NCBI GenBank assembly: GCA_000526435.1
Contig: JAGB01000002.1
Coordinates: 248,001-312,000, forward strand
Origin: Caldicoprobacter oshimai DSM 21659
GTDB taxonomy: Bacteria > Bacillota > Clostridia > Caldicoprobacterales > Caldicoprobacteraceae
Length of the DNA stretch: 64,000 nt
Direction of reading: 5' to 3'
Below, piece by piece: positions 18,185 through 27,505 of the stretch (position 1 is the stretch's first letter; each line of letters begins with the position of its first letter). The notes under the pieces are model-generated. The model worked only from the letters and a program-made list of their open reading frames with translations, did no database searches and was not told the origin of the DNA. The position numbers and the translations under genes were made by a program.

Positions 18185-19093
18185 ATGACCCGTGCTCAGA
18201 TAAAAACTGATATTATAAGAAACAAGTATATATATATAATGGCATTACCTGTAATTGCTTACTATATAATATTTCACTACATGCCCATGTACGGCGCCAT
18301 TATCGCTTTCAAGGAGTTTAATCCGGCCCTTGGCATAATTAGAAGCCCTTGGGTAGGGTTTAAACATTTTAAAAGCTTTTTTGAGGGCGTTTATTTTTGG
18401 AGGTTAATAAGAAACACTCTGCTCATAAGCATTTATAGCCTTGTATGGGGGTTCCCTGCCCCGATTATTTTAGCTTTATTATTAAACGAAGTCAAAAATA
18501 ACTATTTTAAAAGAACGGTTCAAACCATATCTTACCTTCCCCATTTTATTTCTCTAGTCGTCGTTTGTGGTATAATAAAAGATTTTACCAGCACGGATGG
18601 TGTAATAAATGACATAATTGAACTTTTAGGGGGAGAAAGGACCAATTTCCTTATGAAGCCAGAATGGTTCAGACCTATATATGTAGGTTCAGGCATATGG
18701 CAAGAAGTTGGATGGGGAAGTATAATTTATTTAGCTGCTATAACAAATATTGATCCAGAATTATATGAGGCTGCTACTATTGATGGAGCAAGTCGTTGGA
18801 AACAAACATGGCATATCACTCTACCAGGTATTGTGCCTACCATTGTCATCCTGCTTATACTGAGATTAGGTGGATTAATGAGTGTAGGGTTTGAAAAGAT
18901 AATTTTGCTTTACAATTCAGCCACTATGGAAACGGCTGATGTCATTTCCAGCTATGTATACAGAAGAGGATTATTAGATTTTGACTACAGCTTCAGTGCC
19001 GCCGTAGGTCTTTTCAATTCGGTCATCAATTTGATATTGATAACATCAGCAAATAAATTAAGTAGGAAAATTTCAGAAACCAGTTTATGGTAG
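18185..19093 (+). CDS. Oligosaccharide ABC importer permease 1 (LplB/YteP type)
   Basis: 302 aa, six membrane helices. The family N-terminus (YIMALPVIAYYIIFHYMPMYGAIIAFKEF) and the EAA coupling loop (LYEAATIDGASRWKQTWHITLPG) are evident. AAGGAGG at 18169-18175 precedes the ATG. It pairs with the next permease in one importer. Confidence 0.92.
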   Translation: MTRAQIKTDIIRNKYIYIMALPVIAYYIIFHYMPMYGAIIAFKEFNPALGIIRSPWVGFKHFKSFFEGVYFWRLIRNTLLISIYSLVWGFPAPIILALLLNEVKNNYFKRTVQTISYLPHFISLVVVCGIIKDFTSTDGVINDIIELLGGERTNFLMKPEWFRPIYVGSGIWQEVGWGSIIYLAAITNIDPELYEAATIDGASRWKQTWHITLPGIVPTIVILLILRLGGLMSVGFEKIILLYNSATMETADVISSYVYRRGLLDFDYSFSAAVGLFNSVINLILITSANKLSRKISETSLW

Positions 19094-19103
19094 GAGGTAC
19101 ACT

Positions 19104-20015
19104 GTGATGGTTACAAAGAAAACCGTAGGCGAAAGAATATTTAATTGCATCAACATCACCTTTTTGACAATACTGGCAATAGCCTGCCTATATCCTATGC
19201 TGTATGTATTATTTGCCTCCTTTAGTGATCCAATAGAGCTAATGAAACACCGAGGACTTATGTTAAGACCCCTTGGATTTACCATTGAAGGATACAAGCT
19301 CGTCTTTAAAAACCCAAGTATAACCACGGGGTATCTAAATACGTTATTTTATGTTACTGCTGGCACGGCTATAAATCTATTCATGACGTCACTTGGTGCA
19401 TATGTTCTTTCCAGAAAAAATGTGCTATGGAAAAACGCAATAGCATTTATGATAACCATCACTATGTTATTCAGTGGTGGATTAATACCGTTCTACCTAC
19501 TCGTTAAAAGCCTAGGAATGGTTAACACCAGATGGGCATTAATTATACCAGGTGCCATATCTACTTATAACCTTTTTGTCATGCGCACTTCGTTTGCTAG
19601 CATCCCGGACAGTTTAGAAGAATCCGCAAAGATTGACGGTGCAAACGACTTTATAATTTTGTTTAGAATAATACTACCTTTATCAAAGGCTGTATTAGCT
19701 GTCATGACCCTCTTCTATGCAGTTGGGCACTGGAATGCCTGGTTCAATGCAATGATATTCTTAAGAAAGAGAGAACTCTTCCCTTTACAATTAATACTAA
19801 GAGAAATACTTATAGCCAATGACATGCAAAGCATGAGTAACCTTGAAGGATTGGTAGACGTAAGCGTTCAAGCAAATGCTGACATTGTATACTTCGCACG
19901 ACTGCTTGTGCAGTATTGTACTATAATAGTTGCCACCCTGCCCATTCTTTTCCTCTATCCTTTTGTACAAAAATACTTTGTAAAAGGTGTTATGATAGGT
20001 TCACTAAAAGGATAA
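19104..20015 (+). CDS. Oligosaccharide ABC importer permease 2 (LplC/YtcP type)
   Basis: 303 aa, six membrane helices. EAA loop LEESAKIDGANDFIILFRIILP and the family C-terminus (PFVQKYFVKGVMIGSLKG). TAGGAGG at 19091-19097 serves either the GTG at 19104 or the ATG at 19107; both give the same protein apart from one residue. It is the last gene of the operon and is followed by a terminator. Confidence 0.92.
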   Translation: MMVTKKTVGERIFNCINITFLTILAIACLYPMLYVLFASFSDPIELMKHRGLMLRPLGFTIEGYKLVFKNPSITTGYLNTLFYVTAGTAINLFMTSLGAYVLSRKNVLWKNAIAFMITITMLFSGGLIPFYLLVKSLGMVNTRWALIIPGAISTYNLFVMRTSFASIPDSLEESAKIDGANDFIILFRIILPLSKAVLAVMTLFYAVGHWNAWFNAMIFLRKRELFPLQLILREILIANDMQSMSNLEGLVDVSVQANADIVYFARLLVQYCTIIVATLPILFLYPFVQKYFVKGVMIGSLKG

Positions 20016-20043
20016 AAAAATTGTATCAAAGCAATTTAATAGT

Positions 20044-20090
20044 AAAAACAGGATTCCCAACTTCTCATTCTTTATGGGAACCCTGTTTTT
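20044..20090. terminator. Bidirectional terminator between two convergent importer operons
   Basis: Inverted repeat AAAAACAGGATTCCCA ... TGGGAACCCTGTTTTT with one mismatch, giving an A-run on one side and a T-run on the other, so it can end transcription from both directions (permease 2 on + and the permease at 20148 on -). Confidence 0.85.
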
Positions 20091-20147
20091 ATTCTCGTTT
20101 GGCAAAACCTTCACTCTAACACATACAAACAACCTAAAAAATACCTC

Positions 20148-21035
20148 TTACTCCTTTATTGCTCCCAGCATAATTCCAGCAACAAAATACCTCTGCAGGA
20201 ATGGGTAAACAATGAGCATAGGTATCATTGCTATAAACACCTTTGCAGCATTTAAAGATTGATTTGAGAGCTCTGACAACCTTTTATATTGATCCGGGGT
20301 CAAGCTTGTATTTGTGGGAATGCTCACCACCAGCTGCTGGATATACGTCTGCAACGGATATTTGGTGGCATCACTCATCAACACCAGTCCATGAAAGAAT
20401 TCATTCCAGTGATAAACGCCTACAAACAAAGTAATGGTTGCAATAACCGGTATGGAGCAGGGAACAACTATTCCAAACAGTATACGCCATGGCCCTGCAC
20501 CGTCAATTACCGCTGCCTCTTCAATATCCTTAGGTAGACTTCTAAAAAAATTCATAATAAGAATGGTATTGAATATTGGCAGCCCACCTGCCAGTACAAG
20601 TGCCCATATAGTGTCCAGCAAACCATAATTTCGAACAGTGATATACCATGGAATGAGGCCACCATTGAAAAGCATACAAAAGATAAGGACCCACATGATT
20701 ATGTCTCTAGCCCTAAACTCCTCTTTCGATTTTGAAAGCGGATAAGCCATCATTATTCCCACCAAAAGCGAAATACCGGTTCCTAAAATAGTGCGTTGTA
20801 TGGATATCCAAAAAGAGTTAAAAAATTTAATATCACTCACGATCTCCTTATAGGAAACAAGCGAAAATCCAATGGGATAAAACGTCACCAATCCTGCATT
20901 GGCTGCTGACTTATTGGAAATAGACAAACAAAACGTATACCACAGCGGATACAAACAGCTTAAAGTTATCAAACCAAGTATTACTATATTAGCGACATCG
21001 AAAGCTCGAGACCAAAACGTCCTATCCCTGACCAA
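20148..21035 (-). CDS. Oligosaccharide ABC importer permease (LplC/YtcP type), second system
   Basis: 295 aa, six membrane helices. EAA loop IEEAAVIDGAGPWRILFGIVVPC and the family ending PFLQRYFVAGIMLGAIKE. Last gene of the minus-strand operon SBP-permease-permease. It is 14 bp downstream of its partner permease. It is clearly a paralogue of the gene at 19104-20015, which faces it across the shared terminator. Confidence 0.92.
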   Translation of the reverse strand: MVRDRTFWSRAFDVANIVILGLITLSCLYPLWYTFCLSISNKSAANAGLVTFYPIGFSLVSYKEIVSDIKFFNSFWISIQRTILGTGISLLVGIMMAYPLSKSKEEFRARDIIMWVLIFCMLFNGGLIPWYITVRNYGLLDTIWALVLAGGLPIFNTILIMNFFRSLPKDIEEAAVIDGAGPWRILFGIVVPCSIPVIATITLFVGVYHWNEFFHGLVLMSDATKYPLQTYIQQLVVSIPTNTSLTPDQYKRLSELSNQSLNAAKVFIAMIPMLIVYPFLQRYFVAGIMLGAIKE

Positions 21036-21049
21036 CAGCTATTCCCCCT

Positions 21050-21946
21050 CTAAAATATCTTGTAATCGGCAAATTTATACGCGAGCACATAAGAGATAGT
21101 AATCAGCACAAAACTCACCACCGACTTAAATAACCCTGCCGCGGTCGCAAGAGAAAACTGCAAGTTAGTTAACCCTAATCTATAAATCCACGTATCCAAA
21201 ATATCTCCTGTAGAATACACCAAAGGATTGTATAAGTTGTACACCTGGTCAAATCCCGCATTCAGAATATTACCAAGTCCCAGAACCCCTAATAATACAA
21301 TGGTGGGTTTTAATTCCGGTAACGTAACATACCGTGTTTTCTGCCAACGATTAGCGCCGTCAATGGTTGCGGCTTCATACAAATTAGGGTTAATAGACGT
21401 CAATGCAGCCAAAAAAATCACAGCATTAAAACCAAAGCTCTTCCAAACATCAGTCCCTATGACCAGCTGACGGAAAATAGACGGATCAGCCATGAATAAG
21501 CGAGGCTCTAAACCAAACCAACTCCTAATGGTGTTTATGGCTCCCCTGTAACCAAATATATTTATAACTATACTGGCCATTATAACCCATGATATAAAAT
21601 GTGGCAAGTAAACGATAGTTTGTACAAGTTTCTTATATTGCAATTGCGTAACTTCATTTAACAATAAGGCGAATATAAGTGGAACAAGAAGATTCAACAC
21701 GATTTTACCACTTGAAATAATGAGGGTATTTATAATTACCTGCTTACTATCATCTAATTGCATTAAATACCTGAAATTTTCCAATCCAATCCATTCAGAA
21801 CCAAAAATCCCTAGCCCCGGATTATAGTCCTGAAAAGCCATAACAATGCCTACCATTGGAACGATGCTAAACAAAAACAGCCAGACCAATCCTGGTAAAA
21901 CCATTAAATAGTAATGTTTTTCGACGTTTCCCCTCTTGCCTTTCAT
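21050..21946 (-). CDS. Oligosaccharide ABC importer permease (LplB/YteP type), second system
   Basis: 298 aa from the ATG at 21946 (MKGKRGNVEKHYYLM), chosen for the AAGGGG site 9 bases upstream. Six membrane helices, N-terminal signature PGLVWLFLFSIVPMVGIVMAFQDYNPGLG and EAA loop LYEAATIDGANRWQKTRYVTLPE. Partner of the 20148 permease; substrate unknown but likely an oligosaccharide. Confidence 0.92.
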   Translation of the reverse strand: MKGKRGNVEKHYYLMVLPGLVWLFLFSIVPMVGIVMAFQDYNPGLGIFGSEWIGLENFRYLMQLDDSKQVIINTLIISSGKIVLNLLVPLIFALLLNEVTQLQYKKLVQTIVYLPHFISWVIMASIVINIFGYRGAINTIRSWFGLEPRLFMADPSIFRQLVIGTDVWKSFGFNAVIFLAALTSINPNLYEAATIDGANRWQKTRYVTLPELKPTIVLLGVLGLGNILNAGFDQVYNLYNPLVYSTGDILDTWIYRLGLTNLQFSLATAAGLFKSVVSFVLITISYVLAYKFADYKIF

Positions 21947-21998
21947 AATCCACTTCCCCTTAAATCTCAAAATTAAACCGTGAAAGAATTTTCATTAA

Positions 21999-22028
21999 GC
22001 GAGGTGCTGAAAATACCAGCACCTCGCC
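21999..22028 (-). terminator. Intergenic stem-loop after the SBP gene (second importer)
   Basis: Perfect 11-bp GC-rich stem (GCGAGGTGCTG with CAGCACCTCGC), 8-nt loop, 19 bp after the SBP stop and within the operon. Positioned as in the two other importer operons of this window. Confidence 0.75.
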
Positions 22029-22046
22029 TAAATTAATTACATTCAT

Positions 22047-23807
22047 TTATTTTTTCTTATCATACTCAGCCTGTACTTCGGCAGTTATTTCGTCTCCGCC
22101 TTGTGCCTTCCACTTCTCTACAAACTCATCAAAGCTACTAATAGGTTCTTGCCCAAGGATAATTTTAAGAATAGCCTCATCTTCTAACTTCTGGAGATTA
22201 GCCCATTTTCTCTCCATGGTCTCAGTCTGGTTGTATGTCACGCTGTAAACCTTCTTATCAGGAGTAATTGTCGCATATGGGCGATTGCCTATCAGCAACG
22301 AGTAGAAGCGCTGGAACTTACCAAAATCAGTCTGATCAAAATCCTGTACATTCAGCATTTCGCTATTTGGATCAGCCGGTTTGACAACATTTTTTATAGC
22401 TTTAGCATCTGAGTACATCAGCTTATACGGATTGCCGGGTATATTGTAATCCTCTGGATCAGCTTCTCCTCTTAAAATTTTCCACAGCTCTTTGTATTCA
22501 TATTCACACTCATCTGCCGGTGCCATAACATTGCGCAACGGATACCAACTAATCGCAACAGAAGTATCAAAAACACTCTCGTCTCGCACAAGCACGTTGT
22601 TCATAATTATTATTGCTTTAGCAACATCTTCACTTGCCTTTTTACTGATCAACGTATACGTCGTACCAACCGTTTTCATGCGTACATTCCACTTGCCGTC
22701 ATCGCTGTAAACCGGATAGGCTTGCCAGTTAGCATTGGGGTCATTCTTAAATGAATCTCCGTTACCATATCCTATGCTCCACCATGGTCCAAAGAAAATA
22801 CCTGCCTGATTAGCATTAACAACCTCGGCCGAGGAATCCCTTGTACCCAGCTCAGGGTCAATAATACCCTCCTTATACCACCTAGCAAGAAGTTCCAATG
22901 TCTTCTTTGTGTTCTCGGTCAGGGTGCCATATACCACTTTTCCTGTACCGTCATCCAACCAATACCCTGGGTAAGCATCCATAGCCTGAAACACAGGATC
23001 AAACCCAAATCTATTGTTAGATGACAACAAGAATGTGCTGTAAGGACGACCATTTTTGTCAGGCCCTACTATGCCTATGGTATTCTCCCCTGCCATTTTA
23101 TTTTCAATAAACGCCTTTGCTGTCTTCTCAATATCGCTTAGAGTTTTTGGTACAGGAAGGTTTAATTTATCCAGCCAATCTTTGCGTATCATCATTACAT
23201 ATATACCATCAGTATCAACAGTAATGTTGGGGAGGGAAACCATCCTACCATTGTAGCTGGCATTCTCCATAGCACGGCCTTGAGTACTGGCCATAATCTC
23301 TTTTACCTGCTTAGAAGCATATTTTTCAAACAAATCCGTAATATCATACAACAACCCTGATTTTGCAGCTCTCACCATATAAGTGCGATCATTTACAACC
23401 AACCCATCAGGGAGATCGCCGGAAGCAATTGCTAGGCTGACTTTTTGATTGTAGTTCTCACCCTCTGCTGCAGTCCAATCCACAATAACGTTGATGTTAA
23501 AGTTTTCTCGTAAATAACGAGTATACTGATTATCCTGTGCACTGTCACCTGGAGGCAGTGTCTTATCAACCGGCGACACGCTCATGCCGATATGCACGTC
23601 AACCGGTTTAGGAAATTTCATAAATGCTGGGTCACCACTTGATTCACCCTCCGAAGAGCCATTTTCTGATGGCGTACTTTCTGATTCATTATTAGATGAA
23701 GTATTCTCATTGGCATCAGAACTGGGAGTTTTGCTCCCTGAGGAACATGCTACGCTCACCAACGCCAGCATACATACCAGCACAACCGCTATTAATTTTT
23801 TAATCAA
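22047..23807 (-). CDS. Extracellular sugar-binding lipoprotein (family 1, LplA type), second system
   Basis: About 586 aa. Start taken as TTG at 23807 (codes for MIKKLIAVVLVCMLALVS), because GGAAGGGGG lies 7-8 bases upstream; the in-frame TTG upstream would sit before that site. Lipobox VSVAC, then a Ser/Glu/Asn-rich linker and SBP fold (WTAAEGENYNQKVSLAIASGDLPD). Upstream of two permease genes. Paralogous to the 16431 SBP in type but with low overall similarity as read by eye. Confidence 0.9.
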   Translation of the reverse strand: MIKKLIAVVLVCMLALVSVACSSGSKTPSSDANENTSSNNESESTPSENGSSEGESSGDPAFMKFPKPVDVHIGMSVSPVDKTLPPGDSAQDNQYTRYLRENFNINVIVDWTAAEGENYNQKVSLAIASGDLPDGLVVNDRTYMVRAAKSGLLYDITDLFEKYASKQVKEIMASTQGRAMENASYNGRMVSLPNITVDTDGIYVMMIRKDWLDKLNLPVPKTLSDIEKTAKAFIENKMAGENTIGIVGPDKNGRPYSTFLLSSNNRFGFDPVFQAMDAYPGYWLDDGTGKVVYGTLTENTKKTLELLARWYKEGIIDPELGTRDSSAEVVNANQAGIFFGPWWSIGYGNGDSFKNDPNANWQAYPVYSDDGKWNVRMKTVGTTYTLISKKASEDVAKAIIIMNNVLVRDESVFDTSVAISWYPLRNVMAPADECEYEYKELWKILRGEADPEDYNIPGNPYKLMYSDAKAIKNVVKPADPNSEMLNVQDFDQTDFGKFQRFYSLLIGNRPYATITPDKKVYSVTYNQTETMERKWANLQKLEDEAILKIILGQEPISSFDEFVEKWKAQGGDEITAEVQAEYDKKK

Positions 23808-23906
23808 CTTAATTCCCCCTTCCAATCATTTGTGCTCGAAAACTAGCAAGCCTCCGAGCATTTTGATATTTACACTTTAATAATATTAAAGAAAAATATA
23901 CTAGTA

Positions 23907-23920
23907 AACGGTGTACCGTT
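23907..23920. promoter_or_regulatory. Short palindrome upstream of the second importer operon
   Basis: AACGGT-GT-ACCGTT, about 100 bp upstream of the SBP start in the AT-rich gap behind the YesN-like gene. It could be an operator, but one short palindrome is weak evidence. Confidence 0.3.
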
Positions 23921-23982
23921 CTATGTTTATAATACATCTATGCGGATTTACTGCAGGAAGGGGACTTTTGTTATGAAGATAT

Positions 23983-25038
23983 TTAACAATTATCGCTACA
24001 CAAAGAAAATTTTTGCCTGAATTCCGACGGATACATACCAACCTGTTCATAAAATACATGAGTGAAATACTTGACATCCTCATAACCTACGGCCTGAGCT
24101 ATGCTAGCCAATGATTGGCTTGACTCAAGCAGAAGTTTCTTGGCTACAGCAACTCTCTCCTTTTTTAGATAATCATTAAACGTAATTCCCACCACTTTTT
24201 TAAAGGCCTGTGAGAAATAGCTTCTGCTCATATTAACGTGGGAAGCCACATCCTCCTGACGAATTTTCTCACCAATATTTTCCCTCACAAAAGCTTTTGC
24301 TTTCATCATACACACTGGTATATTGCTCAGGTCTTTGGATTGCAAAGCTTTGTGATACAAAGACTCTCTGAAATTCCTCATCCACTCGAGGGCACTCTCA
24401 GTATCCTTGATATCCGGCATAGTTTCATTCTTGATCCCAGTGGCCAATTCAATCATCACCAAAAGCTTTATAAACAGCTGCTCTACATAACGCACCGGAA
24501 CATTGTTTTTTTCTATCTCTGAACACAACTCCTCAAATACTTCATCATCATACAGCCAGTATAGCTGGTACCAACGGCGTTTTATCTTTTCCCACACCTC
24601 GGCATTTACACTCGTCTCAAAACTGCGTTCGGTGCTCAATCCACCCGTCCTGCTTTTCTCTTCTATCTTCTGTACAATGCGCTGAAAAATCTGATCGTAA
24701 TCTTCAGACTCGAGCTCTGCTTTAGATATATAATCCAGTGCACCCAAACGAAGTGCTGTTTGTACGTATTCAAAGTTTTCGTGAAACGTTAGCACAACAA
24801 AATTAACTTTGGGATACATCTCCCGTACCTTTTCCATTAACTCTATTCCCGACATCACAGGCATTGCAAGGTCAACAAACATCAGGTCCACCGGATTGTT
24901 TTCAAGAAACTCCAGGGCTTTTGCGCCATTGGGTACATCGCCCACAACCTGCATGTTATATGAACCCCAGGGCATCATTGAAATGAGCCCTTTACGCGCC
25001 AGCTTATCGTCTTCAACTATCAATACGCGAATCACCAT
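23983..25038 (-). CDS. YesN-type AraC response regulator
   Basis: 351 aa. Receiver domain 1-120 (VLIVEDDKLARKG, phosphoacceptor in LMFVDLAMPVMSG, ISKAE lysine) and C-terminal double AraC helix-turn-helix (about 250-345: VASHVNMSRSYFSQAFKKVVGITF, IAQAVGYEDVKYFTHVFYEQVGMYPSEFR). Shorter middle region than the 12016 regulator. GGAGGGCG precedes the ATG. Probably controls the adjacent SBP-permease operon together with the YesM kinase upstream. Confidence 0.92.
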   Translation of the reverse strand: MVIRVLIVEDDKLARKGLISMMPWGSYNMQVVGDVPNGAKALEFLENNPVDLMFVDLAMPVMSGIELMEKVREMYPKVNFVVLTFHENFEYVQTALRLGALDYISKAELESEDYDQIFQRIVQKIEEKSRTGGLSTERSFETSVNAEVWEKIKRRWYQLYWLYDDEVFEELCSEIEKNNVPVRYVEQLFIKLLVMIELATGIKNETMPDIKDTESALEWMRNFRESLYHKALQSKDLSNIPVCMMKAKAFVRENIGEKIRQEDVASHVNMSRSYFSQAFKKVVGITFNDYLKKERVAVAKKLLLESSQSLASIAQAVGYEDVKYFTHVFYEQVGMYPSEFRQKFSLCSDNC

Positions 25039-25049
25039 CTCGCCCTCCT

Positions 25050-26813
25050 TTAGCAGAATGGTAAGAAGAGCTTGACCGCCGTCCCCTCATGAGGCTTACT
25101 CTCAACAATCATTGAAGCGCGATCCCCATAAAAAGATTCAAGCATAAAATAAACATATCGTAAACCTATACCCTGACCAAACGCCCCATTATTCAAACTG
25201 CCTGGATAACGAATAGCTTCGAGGATTTGCGGATCCAACCCCTTCCCGTTATCTTGAATAACCACTTTAATCATATTGCTTTGATAATCTGGCGATACAT
25301 CTATAGTTAGTATACCATTTTGATCAAGCCCGTGGCAAATAGCGTTTTCTGCCAACGGCTGTAATATAAGCCGTGGTACATGGGTATCAAGATAATCGCC
25401 TTCTACCACGTTCACAAAGGCTTCAAAATCATAGCGCATTTTTTGCAAATCCAGATAGGTCTGAAGCATTTTTATTTCAGTCCTAAGGGTGGTATCCTGA
25501 TCCGTCTTCCCTAAGCTGTAGCTTAGAATGTAATTGAGTTTTGATATATAGTTGCTTATATCGTGCTGCTTGTTTATGACAGCCATCCAATGAACAGAAT
25601 TTAACGCATTCATCAAAAAATGCGGATTAATTTGATAATACAACTTTTCCACTTCTAGAGCATGACGCTGTTTCTCCTTCTTCTCTATATCGCGCATAAG
25701 ATCTTGAATCTGCATTTTCATGGTATTGAATCTATCAAACATTCGATCAAACTCTTCTATACCGATGTGATAGTTTATCATTGCCATATTACCCTTGCCA
25801 ACTTCCTCCATCTCGCGCTCGAATAAATGTAAGGGCTTATAGATCAATTGATAAAGCATGATACCCATCAAAGCCACGATGAACAGAATAATAAATGTAA
25901 TGAGCAGCATGGTGGTGCTCCATGCATAAAGTTCACGATTATAGCTACTTATTGGTACCAAAATGATATTTGTAAAACCGTGTTGGCTCTTTCTTTGATT
26001 CCATATATAACCATTAATCCTTCCTGTTGACTCTTGGGAACCCAAATCAAATCTTTGACCAACGCTAAAAATGTCTGGAGAACTACTATATTTTATCTCT
26101 TTATTCTCATTTACCTGTAAAAATATATAACTCATACGTTGAGCATTAAAAAGCGCGTCTAAACTTTTTTCGATATCGCTTCTCGCTTCAACATAAATTA
26201 CCATGCTGACATCATTTGAAAATAAAGCAGTGCGTGTCACTGAGATAACTTGCTGATCTCCAAATCTGTATATAGAAGGGTGGAAAGTATGATAAGTTAT
26301 TTCTAAATGTTGCTTTAACTTTGGTAGGTCTTCCAAGGAAAATTTCTCAATCGGAGGAAGGTTATAAAACAAAACAGCATCATCTCGAGGATTATAATAC
26401 ATAGCAAGGACCACATTAGGATATGGATAGGTAATAAGCTCGATGTTTTTAGATATTCTACGTGTTAGTACGGATTTGTTATAAGGCTGAGTAGTAAAAA
26501 AATATTCATCCACATCACTACCTATATGCCCTTGTGGCATCATCTGCTGGGTAATCTGCATTATGCTGTAATAATCCCTGTCCAATTGATCCGTGAGACG
26601 TTCCAAGGTAGACGATATAGCCGTATTTATCTTGTTCTGCTGTATAGAAATAATTGAATTATATGAGACTATTGCAGAAAAGACTAGGCTTATTATGGTA
26701 CTAATTCCCAATAAAAAAATTAACCTTTGTTTAAGGGAATTAAATTTCAATACACTTACAGACTCCAATCCCATTATAATTTTCTTAAACAATAATATGA
26801 TTTTGCTTATCAC
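25050..26813 (-). CDS. YesM-type sensor histidine kinase
   Basis: 587 aa. Membrane helix near 28-50, extracytoplasmic domain (about 50-290), second helix (about 292-315), HAMP-like linker, His_kinase with phosphoacceptor in QINPHFLMNALNSVHW, and HATPase (ENAICHGLDQN, DNGKGLD, GIGLRYV). GTG start at 26813 with GAGGGGAG upstream. Its gene ends 12 bp before the YesN-like regulator gene; together they form a two-component pair for the second importer. Confidence 0.92.
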   Translation of the reverse strand: MISKIILLFKKIIMGLESVSVLKFNSLKQRLIFLLGISTIISLVFSAIVSYNSIISIQQNKINTAISSTLERLTDQLDRDYYSIMQITQQMMPQGHIGSDVDEYFFTTQPYNKSVLTRRISKNIELITYPYPNVVLAMYYNPRDDAVLFYNLPPIEKFSLEDLPKLKQHLEITYHTFHPSIYRFGDQQVISVTRTALFSNDVSMVIYVEARSDIEKSLDALFNAQRMSYIFLQVNENKEIKYSSSPDIFSVGQRFDLGSQESTGRINGYIWNQRKSQHGFTNIILVPISSYNRELYAWSTTMLLITFIILFIVALMGIMLYQLIYKPLHLFEREMEEVGKGNMAMINYHIGIEEFDRMFDRFNTMKMQIQDLMRDIEKKEKQRHALEVEKLYYQINPHFLMNALNSVHWMAVINKQHDISNYISKLNYILSYSLGKTDQDTTLRTEIKMLQTYLDLQKMRYDFEAFVNVVEGDYLDTHVPRLILQPLAENAICHGLDQNGILTIDVSPDYQSNMIKVVIQDNGKGLDPQILEAIRYPGSLNNGAFGQGIGLRYVYFMLESFYGDRASMIVESKPHEGTAVKLFLPFC

Positions 26814-26893
26814 CGCTCACTCCCCTCAGCCATCCCATGAAAACCGTTCTTCAATTTACTTATTCCCCCAATTCAAAATCCCAAAAATCCAGT

Positions 26894-26920
26894 GCTGGTG
26901 CACCATTTCAGTGCACCAGC
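26894..26920 (-). terminator. Candidate terminator after the VanZ-like gene
   Basis: Stem GCTGGTGCA ... TGCACCAGC with a short loop, 34 bp after the VanZ-like stop on the minus strand, followed by a short T-run some bases later. Moderate evidence. Confidence 0.55.
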
Positions 26921-26953
26921 TCTCTTATGACTTCTTTGTAAATAATTCCGCTG

Positions 26954-27415
26954 TTAATCCCTTATGATACTTCGATAAACACCAATCCCCACAACTGCCC
27001 CCACAGAGTCGATCAACACGTCTTTCACCTGCGCACCTCTGCCCGGCACAAACATCTGGTGTATTTCATCAGTAGCAGCGTATACAATACAAATAGCCAA
27101 AGCCCAAGCAACAGCTTTAAATGTCGAAACGCTGCTTGCCCTCAATGCGTTTACAGTTAAAACGCCTAGTACAAGATAGATTGCAAAATGGGCTACTTTT
27201 CTAATTAAGTGGTTTAGCGTTGCTATATCCACAGTCAGCTCATCTAAAGGCATAACTCTTTTTGCCAGCTGAATGACAAATAGGGTTACACTTTTGCTCA
27301 GGCCATCGGATTCATGTGCAGGTTGAGCCGAAAATAAGAAGATAACAGCCATCCATATAAATACAACAGTCCATGACACCAGTACGAATATCCTTTTCTT
27401 CCCGATCGTGTACAT
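26954..27415 (-). CDS. VanZ-like membrane protein
   Basis: 153 aa, four predicted membrane helices. The VanZ hallmark is seen: a first helix ending in FLFSAQPAHESDGLS, HLIRKVAHFAIYLVLG in the middle, and YAATDEIHQMFVPGRGAQVKDVLIDSVGAVVG at the end. VanZ itself gives low-level teicoplanin resistance, but most homologues are of unknown function in the cell envelope. It is a single gene between a YesM kinase and galE. Confidence 0.88.
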   Translation of the reverse strand: MYTIGKKRIFVLVSWTVVFIWMAVIFLFSAQPAHESDGLSKSVTLFVIQLAKRVMPLDELTVDIATLNHLIRKVAHFAIYLVLGVLTVNALRASSVSTFKAVAWALAICIVYAATDEIHQMFVPGRGAQVKDVLIDSVGAVVGIGVYRSIIRD

Positions 27416-27505
27416 TATACTTTCACGCCCTATCCTTTGCGGAAAAAATAGCAGCCATTTTCACAACTGTGTCATGGACCCGCATCGTTTGAATACACGG
27501 CCGAT

